Shown here piece by piece: positions 46,531 through 57,645 of a stretch of DNA of 64,000 nucleotides (position 1 is its first letter; the number at the start of each line of letters is the position of its first letter). Below the pieces are notes generated by a model. That model saw nothing but the letters and a program-made list of their open reading frames with translations. It was not told the origin of the DNA and made no database searches. Source of the DNA: Vibrio aphrogenes (lineage in GTDB: Bacteria > Pseudomonadota > Gammaproteobacteria > Enterobacterales > Vibrionaceae); the NCBI RefSeq assembly GCF_002157735.2, contig NZ_AP018689.1:1521619-1585618 (forward strand), given 5' to 3'. The translations under genes and the position numbers were made by a program.

Positions 46531-46566
46531 TTCTCGTAGCTCGAATAATCCCTCGAGCCACGAGAA
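46531..46566. terminator. Hairpin between yvcK and uvrB
   Basis: TTCTCGTAGCTCGA / TCGAGCCACGAGAA stem (one mismatch) around ATAATCCC, between converging genes. Strong but without a T tract, so an incomplete intrinsic terminator. Confidence 0.6.
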
Positions 46567-46595
46567 GAGAAGCACTCAAGTAACAAGCTTCCGCT

Positions 46596-48626
46596 TTAAC
46601 TATTGGCAATAAACTGCGCTCTCAATTGTTCTATCTCATCCCGCTTTTGCGCCGCTTGCTCAAACTCTAAGTTTTGCGCATGCTGATACATCTCATTTTC
46701 AAGCTGGGTAATTTGTTTCTCAAGTTGTTGTGGGGTCAAGGCTTGATAGTTGGCGGCCTGCTCTGCCACTTTCGACAATGGGATCACCTTGCTGTCTTTC
46801 TTTCCTTTACGAGTCCCTACATGGCCCAGCTCCATAATATCTTGAATACTTTTCTTCAAGGCTTGCGGACTGGTCCCCATTTTCTCATTGTATTGTTGCT
46901 GCTTAGCTCGACGGCGCTCGGTTTCATCAATCGCTTTACGCATTGATTTCGTGATGGTGTCACCGTATAAAATCGCTTTACCTTGCAGGTTACGTGCTGC
47001 GCGGCCAATGGTCTGAATGAGTGAACGTTCGGAACGTAAAAAGCCCTCTTTATCGGCATCGAGGATCGCAACCAAAGACACTTCTGGCATATCCAAACCT
47101 TCTCGCAACAAGTTGATCCCAACCAGCACATCAAACTCGCCTAAACGAAGATCGCGAATGATCTCCACCCGTTCAACAGTATCAATATCTGAGTGCAAAT
47201 AACGTACTTTGACATCATGTTCAGTTAGGTATTCCGTTAGATCTTCCGCCATGCGTTTCGTCAAGGTAGTAACCAACACTCGTTCATTCACTGTCACACG
47301 CTGACGAATTTCCGAAAGCAAATCGTCCACTTGTGTTGCTACCGGACGCACTTCAATTTCAGGGTCCAATAACCCTGTCGGACGCACCACTTGTTCCGCG
47401 ACCTCTCCAGCGGACTTTTCTAATTCATAATCACTCGGGGTCGCTGAAACGTAAATCGTTTGTGGCGCTAAGGCTTCAAATTCTTCAAAGCGTAGCGGCC
47501 TGTTATCTAACGCTGACGGCAATCGAAAACCATATTCCACTAAGGTTTCTTTACGAGAGCGGTCCCCTTTATACATTGCGCCAATTTGCGGCACCGTCAC
47601 ATGGGATTCGTCAATGATCAGTAAGCCATCATGTGGCAAATAATCAAACAACGTCGGTGGTGGCTCACCCTCTTTACGCCCACTGAGATAACGAGAGTAG
47701 TTTTCGATCCCTGAACAAAAACCCAATTCATTCATCATTTCAATGTCAAATTGTGTACGTTGGGTAATTCGCTGATCTTCTAGTAGCTTATTGTTATCAC
47801 GTAAGACTTTCTGACGTTCAACCAGCTCCTCTTTGATCTGTTCTATGGCTTCTAAAATACGCTCACGCGGAGTTACATAGTGCGTTTTTGGGTAAATCGT
47901 CGCGCGAGCAAGATCACGCTGTTTTATCGCCCCCGTCAGTGGATCAAAAACACTGATGCACTCAACTTCTTCATCGAACATTTCAATACGAATGGCATCG
48001 TGTTCAGAATCGGCAGGAAACACATCTATCACTTCACCACGCACACGGAAGTTACCACGCTCAAACACCATATCATTACGGCTGTACTGTAATTCTGCTA
48101 GCCGACGAATAATGTCACGCTGCTCTAAAATGTCGCCACGACGAATATGTAACATCATCTTGAGGTAGGAATCTGGATCACCCAAACCGTAAATTGCAGA
48201 TACCGAAGCCACAATAATTGCGTCTTTACGTTCGATCAGGGATTTGGTGGCAGACAAGCGCATTTGTTCAATATGCGCATTGACCGAAGAATCTTTTTCT
48301 ATAAACGTATCAGTGGTAGGTACATAGGCTTCTGGTTGATAGTAATCGTAATAAGAAACGAAATATTCGACCGCATTATTAGGAAAGAAGCTTTTCATCT
48401 CCCCATAAAGTTGCGCAGCAAGCGTTTTGTTTGGCGCAAGTAGTATGGTCGGCCGCTGTGCTTTGGCAATCACATTAGCTAAAGTAAACGTTTTGCCAGA
48501 CCCGGTAACCCCAAGTAATGTTTGATGAGCCAAGCCCACGTCTAATCCTTCGGATAATTGTGCAATCGCACTCGGTTGGTCGCCAGCGGGCTGGTAATCC
48601 GACTCTAATTGATACAACTTGCTCAT
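46596..48626 (-). CDS. uvrB: UvrABC excinuclease subunit B
   Basis: 676 residues from the ATG at 48626 (AGAGG six bases upstream); the 17 extra in-frame codons upstream are not expected. N-terminal [14 protein letters not shown], Walker [11 protein letters not shown], the beta-hairpin region, Walker B DESHVT, helicase motif VI region (IGRAARN), and the C-terminal UvrC-binding coiled coil. Damage recognition in nucleotide excision repair. No SOS box was recognised upstream. Confidence 0.96.
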   Translation of the reverse strand: MSKLYQLESDYQPAGDQPSAIAQLSEGLDVGLAHQTLLGVTGSGKTFTLANVIAKAQRPTILLAPNKTLAAQLYGEMKSFFPNNAVEYFVSYYDYYQPEAYVPTTDTFIEKDSSVNAHIEQMRLSATKSLIERKDAIIVASVSAIYGLGDPDSYLKMMLHIRRGDILEQRDIIRRLAELQYSRNDMVFERGNFRVRGEVIDVFPADSEHDAIRIEMFDEEVECISVFDPLTGAIKQRDLARATIYPKTHYVTPRERILEAIEQIKEELVERQKVLRDNNKLLEDQRITQRTQFDIEMMNELGFCSGIENYSRYLSGRKEGEPPPTLFDYLPHDGLLIIDESHVTVPQIGAMYKGDRSRKETLVEYGFRLPSALDNRPLRFEEFEALAPQTIYVSATPSDYELEKSAGEVAEQVVRPTGLLDPEIEVRPVATQVDDLLSEIRQRVTVNERVLVTTLTKRMAEDLTEYLTEHDVKVRYLHSDIDTVERVEIIRDLRLGEFDVLVGINLLREGLDMPEVSLVAILDADKEGFLRSERSLIQTIGRAARNLQGKAILYGDTITKSMRKAIDETERRRAKQQQYNEKMGTSPQALKKSIQDIMELGHVGTRKGKKDSKVIPLSKVAEQAANYQALTPQQLEKQITQLENEMYQHAQNLEFEQAAQKRDEIEQLRAQFIANS

Positions 48627-49179
48627 TTTGGCCTCTTGCAATAAACGTTGCCCTTCCTCGAAAGGTTTGCGACACATTTTGCCACGCTCATGCTGCTATC
48701 GCTACATCCAAGGTAACGATAGTTTTTTTTGCTAAAATATCTAGAGAAAAAGTCCACTTATCTCTAGCGTAACGTAGGCATATTTGATAGTATCCCTGTC
48801 CCACGCATTTAATACCCTCCCAATATTTAATATTTTAATCCACTGCTTTTCCCCAAAATAGAGCAATAATGCTTCATTTCAGAACATCACAGAGTTGACT
48901 TTAAAAATTACCCACAAGCAGAATCAAAATTAAAAGCCAATAAATCAACTAGTTACCACAATAAAACTCAGTATTTATGCCGTTGAATTTTTATTCAAAA
49001 ATGTTAATCAGATTTCATCAACACACTTATCCACAAATTTAGTGGATAACTATAGCAACCCCTTATCCGGCCTGATGTTCGAAAAAGTAAAGTAAAAAAT
49101 TATCATAAAAAGCACTTTTTTAGCTTCGCAAAACATTGACAGTCAATTTATCACTCGCTAAAATTCGCCCCATATTCAT
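48627..49179. other. Gap with inverted DnaA-box-like pair
   Basis: 550 AT-rich bases without a gene. TTATCCACA (49028-49036, a perfect DnaA box) faces GTGGATAA (49043-49050) as an inverted repeat separated by AATTTA. A looser box (TTACCCACA) is at about 48908. A CTATCG / CGATAG hairpin (about 48694-48720) lies in the uvrB leader. The rest is featureless. Confidence 0.5.
49136..49170 (+). promoter_or_regulatory. Promoter of tRNA-Asn
   Basis: -35 TTGACA (49136-49141), 17-base spacer, -10 TAAAAT (49159-49164), GC-rich discriminator TCGCCCC. A near-consensus stable-RNA promoter. Confidence 0.8.
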
Positions 49180-49255
49180 TCCCTGTTAGTTCAGTCGGTA
49201 GAACGGCGGACTGTTAATCCGTATGTCGCTGGTTCAAGTCCAGCACAGGGAGCCA
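49180..49255 (+). tRNA. tRNA-Asn(GTT)
   Basis: 76 nt with encoded CCA. Acceptor TCCCTGT / ACAGGGA, anticodon GTT in GGACTGTTAATCC, T-loop GGTTCAAGTCC. Confidence 0.97.
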
Positions 49256-49262
49256 AATTAAG

Positions 49263-49297
49263 AAAACCGCATATATCGAATATGCGGTTTTTTTTCG
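49263..49297 (+). terminator. tRNA-Asn terminator
   Basis: AAACCGCATAT / ATATGCGGTTT stem, loop ATCGA, T run of eight. Confidence 0.92.
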
Positions 49298-49420
49298 TCT
49301 AAATTTCGGGCATATCATCAATAAAGTCTTCAATAGCGCTAAATACCTATTTCCTATAGGTTGTTATTGGCCTCACAAATGACGATAATACTCAGATCAT
49401 TAGTAACCTTAAGAGACGAT

Positions 49421-49999
49421 ATGACAGACTACTTACTGCTGCTTGTTGGCACTGTCTTGGTCAACAACTTTGTTCTGGTTAAATTCCTCGGTATTTGCCC
49501 ATTTATGGGAGTATCAAAAAAACTCGAAACCGCAATAGGAATGGGCCTAGCGACGACATTCGTCCTAACCTTAGCCTCTGTTTGTTCATATCTTGTCCAG
49601 AGCTATATTTTAAGACCGCTTGGTATCGAATACTTACAAACCATGAGCTTTATTTTAGTGATTGCGTTTGTGGTGCAATTTACCGAAATGGTGGTGCATA
49701 AAACGAGCCCTACCTTATATCGACTTCTGGGTATTTTCTTACCTCTTATTACCACAAACTGTGCGGTATTAGGGGTGGCGTTACTGAATATCAATGAAAA
49801 CCATAATTTCATCGAATCCATTATTTATGGCTTTGGCGCTGCCGTTGGTTTCTCTTTAGTCTTGATTTTATTTGCTTCTATGCGCGAACGAATTGCTGCC
49901 GCTGACGTGCCTGCGCCATTTAAAGGTGCTTCTATTGCGATGATTACGGCGGGATTAATGTCTCTGGCCTTTATGGGCTTTACTGGCTTGGTGAAATAA
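49421..49999 (+). CDS. rnfA: Rnf complex subunit RnfA (RsxA)
   Basis: 192 residues from the ATG at 49421 (TTAAGAGACGAT upstream), all membrane: six helices. Typical [20 protein letters not shown] and [13 protein letters not shown], with the Cys residues of the membrane FeS site. First gene of rnfABCDGE, which moves electrons between reduced ferredoxin and NADH coupled to Na+ translocation in Vibrio. The frame upstream of 49421 lacks a ribosome site. Confidence 0.95.
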   Translation: MTDYLLLLVGTVLVNNFVLVKFLGICPFMGVSKKLETAIGMGLATTFVLTLASVCSYLVQSYILRPLGIEYLQTMSFILVIAFVVQFTEMVVHKTSPTLYRLLGIFLPLITTNCAVLGVALLNINENHNFIESIIYGFGAAVGFSLVLILFASMRERIAAADVPAPFKGASIAMITAGLMSLAFMGFTGLVK

Positions 50000-50001
50000 T
50001 C

Positions 50002-50601
50002 GTGACTACTGTATTTATTGCCATTGTTGCCATTGCGGTACTGGCTTCTATCTTTGGCGTCATTTTAGGTTTTGCTTCTATTCGTTTTAAAGTGGAAGCA
50101 GACCCTATCGTTGACCAAATTGATAGTATTCTTCCTCAAACACAATGTGGCCAATGTGGTTACCCTGGCTGTCGTCCCTATGCAGAGGCCATTGCCAATG
50201 GTGACGTGATCACCAAATGCCCTCCTGGCGGTCAAGCTGGTATCGAAAAACTGGCTGATCTGATGGGTGTTGATGTGCCTAGTAGCGCGGATGATGTTGA
50301 AGATGCGGTTAAAAAAGTAGCATTTATTCACGAAGACATGTGTATCGGTTGCACTAAATGCATTCAAGCTTGCCCAGTCGATGCCATCGTTGGTGGAACC
50401 AAAGCGTTGCACACTGTGATCAAAAGTGAATGTACTGGCTGTGATTTATGTGTCGCCCCCTGCCCAACCGATTGTATTGAAATGATCCCAATTGAAACCA
50501 CACCTGATACGTGGAAATGGCAACTTGAACTCATTCCTGTTGTGACTGATCTTGAACCCACTTCAGCCTCTGCTGAATCAAAAGAATCCACTGTGAGTTA
50601 A
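50002..50601 (+). CDS. rnfB: Rnf complex subunit RnfB (RsxB)
   Basis: 199 residues with a GTG start 2 bases after rnfA. N-terminal helix, then a 4Fe-4S region ([17 protein letters not shown]) and two ferredoxin clusters [14 protein letters not shown] and [14 protein letters not shown]. It accepts electrons on the cytoplasmic side and passes them on to the membrane part. 10 bases ahead of rnfC. Confidence 0.95.
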   Translation: MTTVFIAIVAIAVLASIFGVILGFASIRFKVEADPIVDQIDSILPQTQCGQCGYPGCRPYAEAIANGDVITKCPPGGQAGIEKLADLMGVDVPSSADDVEDAVKKVAFIHEDMCIGCTKCIQACPVDAIVGGTKALHTVIKSECTGCDLCVAPCPTDCIEMIPIETTPDTWKWQLELIPVVTDLEPTSASAESKESTVS

Positions 50602-50611
50602 AGGAAATTGT

Positions 50612-53143
50612 ATGTTGTCGCTCATTGAAAAAATTCGTCAAGGTATGATTTGGGACTTTCCCGGTGGTATTCACCCGCCTGAAAATAAACTGCAATCTTC
50701 TGGCACCCCGATTGTTTTGGCCGATTTACCTGACGAATTCGTCCTTCCGCTTAAGCAACATATCGGCCGCCCCGGTGACATTTGCGTTAAGGTCGGTGAT
50801 ACCGTATTAAAAGGCCAACAACTCACCCAAGCTAACTTAGCCTTTATGGTGCCAGTTCATGCCCCAAGCTCAGGTGTCGTAACCGCAATTGAGAAGCGCA
50901 CCATCGCTCATCCATCCGGTTTATCTGATTTGTGCATTGTCATCAAACCAGATGGGCAAGATCAATGGTGTGACAAAGAACCTATTGAAGACTACCAACA
51001 GCGTAATGCAGAAGAACTGATTGAGAAAATTCGTCAATCGGGAATCTCTGGCATGGGTGGCGCTGGTTTCCCTACTGCACGTAAACTGCATACTGGCCTT
51101 GCTAAAACCAAAATTCTCATCATTAATGCTGCTGAATGTGAACCTTATATCACGGCAGATGATCGTTTAATGCAAGATTATGCCCAAGAAGTGATTCAGG
51201 GCGTGCAAGTCATTCAGCATATCTTGCAACCAGAAATTACCATTATTGGTATCGAAGATAATAAAAAAGCCGCGATTGAAGCACTGGAACTCGCGGCGAA
51301 AGACATTGATCTCATTATTCGAGTCGTACCGACAAAATACCCTTCCGGTGGTGCTAAGCAGCTGATTAAAATTTTAACCGGGCGAGAAGTGCCTACCAAA
51401 GAGCACTCCGCAGCGGTTGGGGTATTAATGCAAAATGTGGGCACAGCCTTTGCGATTAAACGTGCCATTATCGATGGTGAGCCTTTGATTGAACGTGTCG
51501 TCACGCTCACCGGGGAGTCCTTTGCTCAAAAAGGGAATGTCTTTGCACGTCTTGGCACCCCAATTTCATCACTATTGCGTCAATTTGGTTATAAAGCGGA
51601 GCGTAAAAAACCTCGCTTGATCATGGGTGGCTCATTAATGGGATTTACGATTCCTCATGCCGATGTGCCAATCACTAAAATCACCAACTGCATTCTCGCA
51701 CCTAAAAATAAAGAAATCGCTCCCGCTGGTCATGAACTGGCTTGTATTCGCTGTACCGCTTGTGCTGAGGCATGCCCTGCTTCGCTTCTTCCGCAACAAC
51801 TTCAATGGTACGCCAAAGCACAAGATTATGAGAAATGCGAAGAATATCATTTATCCGACTGCATCGAATGTGGCGCTTGTGCGTACGTGTGTCCAAGTGA
51901 AATTCCTTTAGTACAGTATTACCGACAAGCAAAATCTGAAATTTGGACTCGTAAACAAGAAGCCAAAGAGGCAGAGCGAGCAAAACAACGCTTTGAAGAA
52001 CGTCAAAAACGTCTTGAGCGCGATAAAGTCGAACGTGAGCAACGCTTTAAACAAGCCGCTGAAAAACGTCGTGGTGAAATGACCCAAACAGGCGGTGATG
52101 ATGCCGTTGCCGCCGCCATTGCGCGAGTAAAAGCAAAACAAGCAACCTCAGCAAGTAATGAAGTCAAACCAGCCGTTGCGGCGGCTATCGCAAGAGCCAA
52201 AGCTAAACAAGCCGAAGCGGTCAACTCAGGACAGGCTCAACCTGATAACTCAGAAATGATGAGATTACGCGAAGAGCGTAAGCAACAAGCGCGTGAAAGA
52301 AAAGCGCAACAAGTTAATAATCAAGCACCTACTACCCCTGAAGAGGCAGAGCATAAAAATCCAGCGGTCGCCGCAGCGATTGCCCGTGCCAAAGCGCGTA
52401 AGGCTCAGCAACAAACCGAATCTGAAACAACCGAACAGACACCGATAGCAGAACAAGCACCAGTAACAAAAGCAACTGAGCAAGCTCAACCTGCCAGCGA
52501 CGCTGATCCGAACAAAGCCGCGGTCGCCGCAGCGATTGCCCGTGCCAAAGCGCGTAAGGCTCAGCAACAAACCGAATCTGAAACAACAGAGCAAACATCG
52601 GCAACAGAACAAGCACCAGTAACAAAAGAAACTGAGCAAGCCCAACCTGCCAGCGACGTTGATCCGAAAAAAGCCGCGGTCGCCGCGGCAATTGCCCGTG
52701 CCAAAGCGCGTAAGGCTCAGCAACAAACCGAATCTGAAACAACAGAGCAAACACCGGCAGCAGAGCAAGCACCAGTAGCAAAAGAAACTGAGCAAGCTCA
52801 ACCTGCCAGCGACGCTGATCCGAAAAAAGCCGCCGTCGCCGCAGCGATTGCCCGTGCCAAAGCGCGTAAGGCTCAGCAACCAACCGAATCTGAAACAACA
52901 GAGCAAGCACCTGTAACAAAAGAAGCTGAGCAAGCTCAACCTGCCAGCGAGGCTGATTCGAAAAAAGCCGCGGTCGCCGCAGCGATTGCCCGTGCCAAAG
53001 CGCGTAAAGCTCAGCAGGCCATAACCCAACAAGACACAACGAACAGTGAATCTCAACCACCTTCAGGTTCAGATCCTGCCGTCACTCTTGATTTATTAGA
53101 CATCCCCGTATTTATTGATAAATCTTCTCAGGAGAAAAAATAG
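50612..53143 (+). CDS. rnfC: Rnf complex subunit RnfC with long repeat tail
   Basis: 843 residues; the first about 450 are standard RnfC: Gly-rich NADH/FMN region ([17 protein letters not shown]) and two 4Fe-4S clusters [12 protein letters not shown] and [12 protein letters not shown]. The C-terminal half is low-complexity: charged helix ([16 protein letters not shown]), two early degenerate copies of [13 protein letters not shown], then the segment [16 protein letters not shown] at 52364, 52520, 52676, 52832 and 52970. The period is 156, 156, 156 and 138 bases (52 or 46 residues). Tail length varies between vibrios. NADH:ferredoxin electron input. Confidence 0.95.
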   Translation: MLSLIEKIRQGMIWDFPGGIHPPENKLQSSGTPIVLADLPDEFVLPLKQHIGRPGDICVKVGDTVLKGQQLTQANLAFMVPVHAPSSGVVTAIEKRTIAHPSGLSDLCIVIKPDGQDQWCDKEPIEDYQQRNAEELIEKIRQSGISGMGGAGFPTARKLHTGLAKTKILIINAAECEPYITADDRLMQDYAQEVIQGVQVIQHILQPEITIIGIEDNKKAAIEALELAAKDIDLIIRVVPTKYPSGGAKQLIKILTGREVPTKEHSAAVGVLMQNVGTAFAIKRAIIDGEPLIERVVTLTGESFAQKGNVFARLGTPISSLLRQFGYKAERKKPRLIMGGSLMGFTIPHADVPITKITNCILAPKNKEIAPAGHELACIRCTACAEACPASLLPQQLQWYAKAQDYEKCEEYHLSDCIECGACAYVCPSEIPLVQYYRQAKSEIWTRKQEAKEAERAKQRFEERQKRLERDKVEREQRFKQAAEKRRGEMTQTGGDDAVAAAIARVKAKQATSASNEVKPAVAAAIARAKAKQAEAVNSGQAQPDNSEMMRLREERKQQARERKAQQVNNQAPTTPEEAEHKNPAVAAAIARAKARKAQQQTESETTEQTPIAEQAPVTKATEQAQPASDADPNKAAVAAAIARAKARKAQQQTESETTEQTSATEQAPVTKETEQAQPASDVDPKKAAVAAAIARAKARKAQQQTESETTEQTPAAEQAPVAKETEQAQPASDADPKKAAVAAAIARAKARKAQQPTESETTEQAPVTKEAEQAQPASEADSKKAAVAAAIARAKARKAQQAITQQDTTNSESQPPSGSDPAVTLDLLDIPVFIDKSSQEKK
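52364..53018 (+). repeat. 156-bp tandem repeat in rnfC
   Basis: Four to five near-identical units starting at 52364, 52520, 52676, 52832 and 52970; the fourth is shortened by 18 bases. Translated as an Ala/Lys/Arg helix block followed by a Gln/Glu/Thr/Pro linker. Open frames on the opposite strand across it are artefacts of the repeat. Confidence 0.93.
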
Positions 53144-54195
53144 TGCCTTTTTTCATCGCCAGTTCTCCACATGTTAGAATGAAGCGCACCACATCCAACA
53201 TTATGATGTGGGTTGCCCTGTGTTTATTACCTGCCATCGCCGTACAAACGTACTTTTTTGGCTATGGCGTGCTCATCCAAGTCACCTTTGCTATTTTCAT
53301 TGCTTGGTTATTAGAGGCCCTAGTGATGTTGGTTCGCCGACGCCCTATTCTAGCCAGTCTCAGAGATCATAGTGCTTTAGTCACGGGAATGTTAATTGCT
53401 GTCGCTATTCCACCATTATCTCCATGGTGGCTATTGGCGATCGGTATTTTCTTTGCCATCGTCATTGGTAAACACTTATACGGCGGCTTAGGTCAAAACT
53501 TATTTAATCCAGCTATGGTCGCTTATGTGGTGCTATTGATTTCTTTTCCACTACAAATGACCAGTTGGATCACGCCGGAATCCATCACTTCTGTTCACTT
53601 GCATTTTGATGACTGTTTGAAATTGTTTTTCACCGGTTTTAATGCCGATGGTCTCTCGCTACAACAAGTTCGAGCGGGCATTGATGGTGTCACCATGGCG
53701 ACCCCATTAGACACGTTTAAAACCTCATTAACAACCGGGCTACTACCGAGTGAAATCATGCAACAACCGGTATTTTCTGGCGTCGCAGGTGTCGGCTGGC
53801 AATGGGTTAATCTCGCCTTTTTGTTAGGTGGATTAGTCTTAATCAAGCAGCGAATTGTGCAGTGGCAAATCCCACTTTCCATGTTGGCGAGCCTTTTTAT
53901 TATCAGCACGATTTGTTCATTGATTCTGCCTGGCACCACGGCCTCACCTATGATGCACCTACTTTCAGGAGCGACTATGTTAGGGGCATTTTTTATAGCC
54001 ACAGACCCTGTTACCGCTTCCACCACCACCAAAGGGCGGATCATATACGGGGCCTTTATTGGTATTTTAGTCTTTCTCATTCGTAGTTGGGGTGGCTTCC
54101 CTGATGGCGTTGCCTTCGCCGTATTATTAGCCAATATGTCGGTTCCACTTATCGACTACTACACCAAACCTCGTACTTACGGTCATGCAAGGTAA
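53143..54195 (+). CDS. rnfD: Rnf complex subunit RnfD (RsxD)
   Basis: 350 residues; GTG start overlaps the rnfC stop by one base (TAGTG), with AGGAG upstream. Membrane protein with a covalently bound FMN site: [18 protein letters not shown] (the Thr in SGAT is the likely flavinylation residue). Part of the ion-translocating core together with RnfA and RnfE. Confidence 0.94.
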   Translation: MPFFIASSPHVRMKRTTSNIMMWVALCLLPAIAVQTYFFGYGVLIQVTFAIFIAWLLEALVMLVRRRPILASLRDHSALVTGMLIAVAIPPLSPWWLLAIGIFFAIVIGKHLYGGLGQNLFNPAMVAYVVLLISFPLQMTSWITPESITSVHLHFDDCLKLFFTGFNADGLSLQQVRAGIDGVTMATPLDTFKTSLTTGLLPSEIMQQPVFSGVAGVGWQWVNLAFLLGGLVLIKQRIVQWQIPLSMLASLFIISTICSLILPGTTASPMMHLLSGATMLGAFFIATDPVTASTTTKGRIIYGAFIGILVFLIRSWGGFPDGVAFAVLLANMSVPLIDYYTKPRTYGHAR

Positions 54196-54200
54196 CGTCT

Positions 54201-54827
54201 ATGCTTAATGCAATGAAAAAAAACGGTGGTGTCTTAGCGGTCTTTGCGATTGCTGCGACTTCATTGGTGGCGATCACCAATTGGATCACTCAAGACAAAA
54301 TAATTGAACAGCAGCAGCGTGAATTACAGCAAACGCTCAATCAAGTCATTCCTCAAAGTATGCATGACAATCCATTATTTTCATCTTGTATGCTATTGCC
54401 ATCACAAACAACCGTGACGACTGCGCCACAACCGGCTTATCTTGCTACCAAAGATGGTCAGCCAACCGCCATCGCCATCGAAACCTATGCGCCTGATGGT
54501 TATAGTGGTGCGATTAAGCTGATCGTCGGGTTAGATATGAACGGTGTCATTACCAGCACTCGCATTTTAAAACATAATGAAACCCCAGGATTGGGCGATA
54601 AAATTGAAACCCGTAAGAGCGATTGGATTTTTAGTTTTGATCGCAAAACGGTGACCGAGGATAATCAGTCAAGTTGGGCAGTACGTAAAGATGGTGGCCA
54701 GTTTGACCAATTTACCGGTGCCACGATTACGCCACGTGCCGTAGTTAATGCTGTAAAGAAAACCGTCCTTTATTTTAAAGCCAATAAAGAAACGATCCTA
54801 AAGCAACCTCTAAACTGTAAGGGATAA
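54201..54827 (+). CDS. rnfG: Rnf complex subunit RnfG (RsxG)
   Basis: 208 residues: one N-terminal helix ([18 protein letters not shown]) and a periplasmic FMN-binding domain with covalent FMN Thr in [15 protein letters not shown]. Electron relay on the periplasmic side of the complex. 5 bases behind rnfD. Confidence 0.95.
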   Translation: MLNAMKKNGGVLAVFAIAATSLVAITNWITQDKIIEQQQRELQQTLNQVIPQSMHDNPLFSSCMLLPSQTTVTTAPQPAYLATKDGQPTAIAIETYAPDGYSGAIKLIVGLDMNGVITSTRILKHNETPGLGDKIETRKSDWIFSFDRKTVTEDNQSSWAVRKDGGQFDQFTGATITPRAVVNAVKKTVLYFKANKETILKQPLNCKG

Positions 54828-54828
54828 T

Positions 54829-55578
54829 ATGTCTGACGATAGCACCACTCTTGATACCCCGGTCGCTTCTGAAGTGAAAGGGATGGATCCTGAGCATAAA
54901 CAGCTCATGAAAAATGGCTTATGGGACAACAACCCAGCTTTAGTGCAATTGCTAGGTTTATGCCCTTTGCTGGCCGTCTCATCGACCGTGACAAACGCTT
55001 TAGGCCTTGGTATTGCAACCATGATGGTATTGATATCAACCAACACGATTATCTCGCTGGTACGTCACTATGTCCCGAATGAAGTGCGTATCCCCATTTT
55101 TGTGATGATCATTGCCTCTGTTGTTACTTGTGTGCAATTGTTGATGAGTGCTTACGCTTACGGACTGTATCTTTCATTAGGTATCTTTATCCCGTTGATC
55201 GTGACCAACTGTGTCATCATTGGTCGCGCCGAAGCCTACGCTTCCAAAAATACGGCGGCCAAAGCTGCACTCGATGGATTTTGGATGGGATTAGGTATGC
55301 TCGCTGTGCTGACTTTATTAGGCGGATTACGTGAAATCGTTGGTCAAGGAACCCTATTCGATGGCGCTGATTTGCTGCTAGGTGATTGGGCAGCGTCTTT
55401 GCGAATTGAAGTCTTTCACATTGACAGCAGCTTCTTACTTGCCTTACTACCACCAGGAGCCTTTATTGGGGTGGGTTTCTTAATTGCTTTAAAACAAATT
55501 ATTGATAAACAGTTTGAAAAGCGTAAACCCAAAGCACAAAAACCCACTATTGAACGTGCTCGTGTCACCAATGCATGA
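54829..55578 (+). CDS. rnfE: Rnf complex subunit RnfE (RsxE)
   Basis: 249 residues, six helices: [20 protein letters not shown], and [17 protein letters not shown] as in RnfE/NqrD. A charged C-terminal tail ([19 protein letters not shown]). Last rnf gene; nth follows after 56 bases, as in E. coli. Confidence 0.95.
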   Translation: MSDDSTTLDTPVASEVKGMDPEHKQLMKNGLWDNNPALVQLLGLCPLLAVSSTVTNALGLGIATMMVLISTNTIISLVRHYVPNEVRIPIFVMIIASVVTCVQLLMSAYAYGLYLSLGIFIPLIVTNCVIIGRAEAYASKNTAAKAALDGFWMGLGMLAVLTLLGGLREIVGQGTLFDGADLLLGDWAASLRIEVFHIDSSFLLALLPPGAFIGVGFLIALKQIIDKQFEKRKPKAQKPTIERARVTNA

Positions 55579-55634
55579 GCCAGCTAATGAACATGGATAC
55601 ATCATTAATTGAATCGGGTTATAACGGGTAAATA

Positions 55635-56276
55635 ATGAATAACGAAAAACGTCGATTGATCCTTGAAAGGTTACGTGAAAATAATCCAAACCCGCAAACA
55701 GAGCTTAATTGGTCGACGCCTTTTGAGCTCTTAATTGCGGTGTTATTATCCGCACAAGCCACCGATGTCAGTGTCAATAAAGCCACCGACAAGCTCTACC
55801 CTGTTGCCAATACTCCTGAAGCAATTTTGGCATTAGGGGTTGATGGGCTAAAACAATACATCAAGACTATTGGTTTATTTAATTCCAAAGCCGAAAACAC
55901 CATCAAAACTTGCAAGATCTTGATTGAAAAGCATCAAAGTCAAGTGCCAGAAGATCGTGCGGCCTTAGAAGCCTTACCTGGCGTTGGACGAAAAACCGCG
56001 AATGTGGTCTTAAATACCGCTTTTGGCTGGCCAACCATCGCCGTGGATACGCATATTTATCGTGTTAGCAATCGCACCAAATTCGCCATGGGTAAAACGG
56101 TCGATGATGTTGAAGCCAAATTACTCAAAGTGGTCCCAAAAGAATTCAAACTCGATGTGCATCATTGGTTAATTTTACATGGCCGCTACACTTGCATTGC
56201 TCGTAAGCCCCGTTGCGGTAGCTGCATTATCGAAGATTTATGCGAATTTAAAGACAAGGTTTATCCTGAAGAATAA
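55635..56276 (+). CDS. nth: Endonuclease III
   Basis: 213 residues. Helix-hairpin-helix LPGVGRKTANVVLN with the catalytic Lys, the catalytic Asp in AVDTHIYRVSN, and the FeS cluster motif CIARKPRCGSCIIEDLC. DNA glycosylase/AP-lyase for oxidised pyrimidines. Usual place behind rnfE. Confidence 0.97.
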   Translation: MNNEKRRLILERLRENNPNPQTELNWSTPFELLIAVLLSAQATDVSVNKATDKLYPVANTPEAILALGVDGLKQYIKTIGLFNSKAENTIKTCKILIEKHQSQVPEDRAALEALPGVGRKTANVVLNTAFGWPTIAVDTHIYRVSNRTKFAMGKTVDDVEAKLLKVVPKEFKLDVHHWLILHGRYTCIARKPRCGSCIIEDLCEFKDKVYPEE

Positions 56277-56317
56277 CACCGCTTCAGACTACTTATTATC
56301 ATTATTAGGAGCACATA

Positions 56318-56734
56318 ATGTCGAATGGAAGAATTTTACATACTATGGTTCGAGTAGGCGATTTAGATCGTTCTATCGAGTTTTATACCAAAGTTCTAGG
56401 CATGCAGTTACTGCGTAAAAATGAAAATACCGAATATCAATACACCTTAGCTTTCGTTGGTTACGGTGATGAATCTCAAGGTGCGGTAATCGAATTAACC
56501 TATAACTGGGGTACTTCTGAATACGATCTTGGTACAGGTTATGGTCACATTGCACTTGGTTTTGATGATATCTACGCAGCATGTGATGCGATCAAAGCCG
56601 CCGGCGGTACAGTGACTCGTGAACCGGGCCCAGTAAAAGGCGGCACCACCCACATCGCGTTCGTAAAAGATCCTGATGGCTATATGATTGAGTTAATTCA
56701 ACGTGATCAAATGTCCGCTGGTTTAGAAGGCTAA
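56318..56734 (+). CDS. gloA: Glyoxalase I
   Basis: 138 residues. Metal ligands: His at [13 protein letters not shown] (residue 7), Glu in [10 protein letters not shown], His in [11 protein letters not shown], Glu in GYMIELIQ. Converts the methylglyoxal-glutathione hemithioacetal to S-lactoylglutathione. Ni-type, short form. AGGAG lies 8 bases upstream. Confidence 0.96.
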   Translation: MSNGRILHTMVRVGDLDRSIEFYTKVLGMQLLRKNENTEYQYTLAFVGYGDESQGAVIELTYNWGTSEYDLGTGYGHIALGFDDIYAACDAIKAAGGTVTREPGPVKGGTTHIAFVKDPDGYMIELIQRDQMSAGLEG

Positions 56735-56749
56735 TCTTAGTTCTAACTC

Positions 56750-56785
56750 AAATAAAAAGAACCCAAATCCATGGGTTCTTTTTCT
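56750..56785 (+). terminator. gloA terminator
   Basis: AAAAAGAACCCA / TGGGTTCTTTTT stem with a short loop and T run, right after the gene. Confidence 0.85.
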
Positions 56786-56951
56786 TATCGATATTTCACT
56801 CTTTGTAAATTTTCCACCTTTTGCAGAATCCATAAAAAATCATTTATATTAAATAAAATGTCATGTTTTCCTACCTACTGGTAACATTTATGAGTGAAGT
56901 TCAATTTCTAATCTGCAATAATACGCCTCACATTCACGGATATGAAAACAC

Positions 56952-57599
56952 ATGACCGACATAAATGAAGCTTTGACCCTAAAACACCGCTTTCGTGGCT
57001 ATTTCCCTGTTGTTATCGATGTAGAGACCGCGGGTTTTAATGCTCAAACCGATGCGTTACTTGAAATCTGTGCCGTTACTTTGGCTATGGATGACAAGGG
57101 CGATTTGTACCCTGCCTCGACAATTCAATTTAACGTGGAGCCTTTTGAGGGAGCAAATTTAGAGAAAGAAGCTCTTGAATTTACCGGAATTCGTGATCCT
57201 TATAGCCCACTAAGAGGGGCCGTGAGTGAGGCAGAAGCATTAAAAGAAATTTTCAAATTAGTACGTAAAGAGCAAAAAGCGGCAGATTGCAGTCGCGCCA
57301 TCATGGTCGCTCATAATGCTAATTTTGATCTCAGCTTTGTTATGGCGGCCGCTGAACGCAGCAAATTAAAGCGCATTCCTTTTCATCCTTTTGCCACTTT
57401 TGATACCGCCGCGCTAAGTGGCTTAGCTTATGGGCAAACGGTATTAGCGAAAGCCTGCCGTGCAGCCGGGTTCGAATTTGATAATCAAGCCGCCCATTCT
57501 GCTCTCTATGATACCCAAATCACCGCTAAGCTGTTTTGCAATATTGTCAATAAGTGGAAAGCACTTGGTGGCTGGCCTGTGGTTTCAGAAGAAGAATAA
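56952..57599 (+). CDS. rnt: Ribonuclease T
   Basis: 215 residues, DEDDh exonuclease: [10 protein letters not shown] (Asp, Glu), [11 protein letters not shown] (Asp), HSALYDTQ (His, Asp). It trims tRNA and stable RNA 3' ends. Expected family length. Lies next to gloA and nth in many vibrios. Confidence 0.95.
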   Translation: MTDINEALTLKHRFRGYFPVVIDVETAGFNAQTDALLEICAVTLAMDDKGDLYPASTIQFNVEPFEGANLEKEALEFTGIRDPYSPLRGAVSEAEALKEIFKLVRKEQKAADCSRAIMVAHNANFDLSFVMAAAERSKLKRIPFHPFATFDTAALSGLAYGQTVLAKACRAAGFEFDNQAAHSALYDTQITAKLFCNIVNKWKALGGWPVVSEEE

Positions 57600-57645
57600 A
57601 TACAATACCAACACACAACATTTACTATATTAAAAGAGTACTACA

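Noticed and set aside
48627..48720. LexA box ahead of uvrB
   Set aside because: No CTGT-N8-ACAG match was found by eye in the leader.
52265..53060. Two long antisense frames (242 and 263 codons)
   Set aside because: Mirror images of the rnfC tandem repeats; low-complexity repeats keep all frames open.
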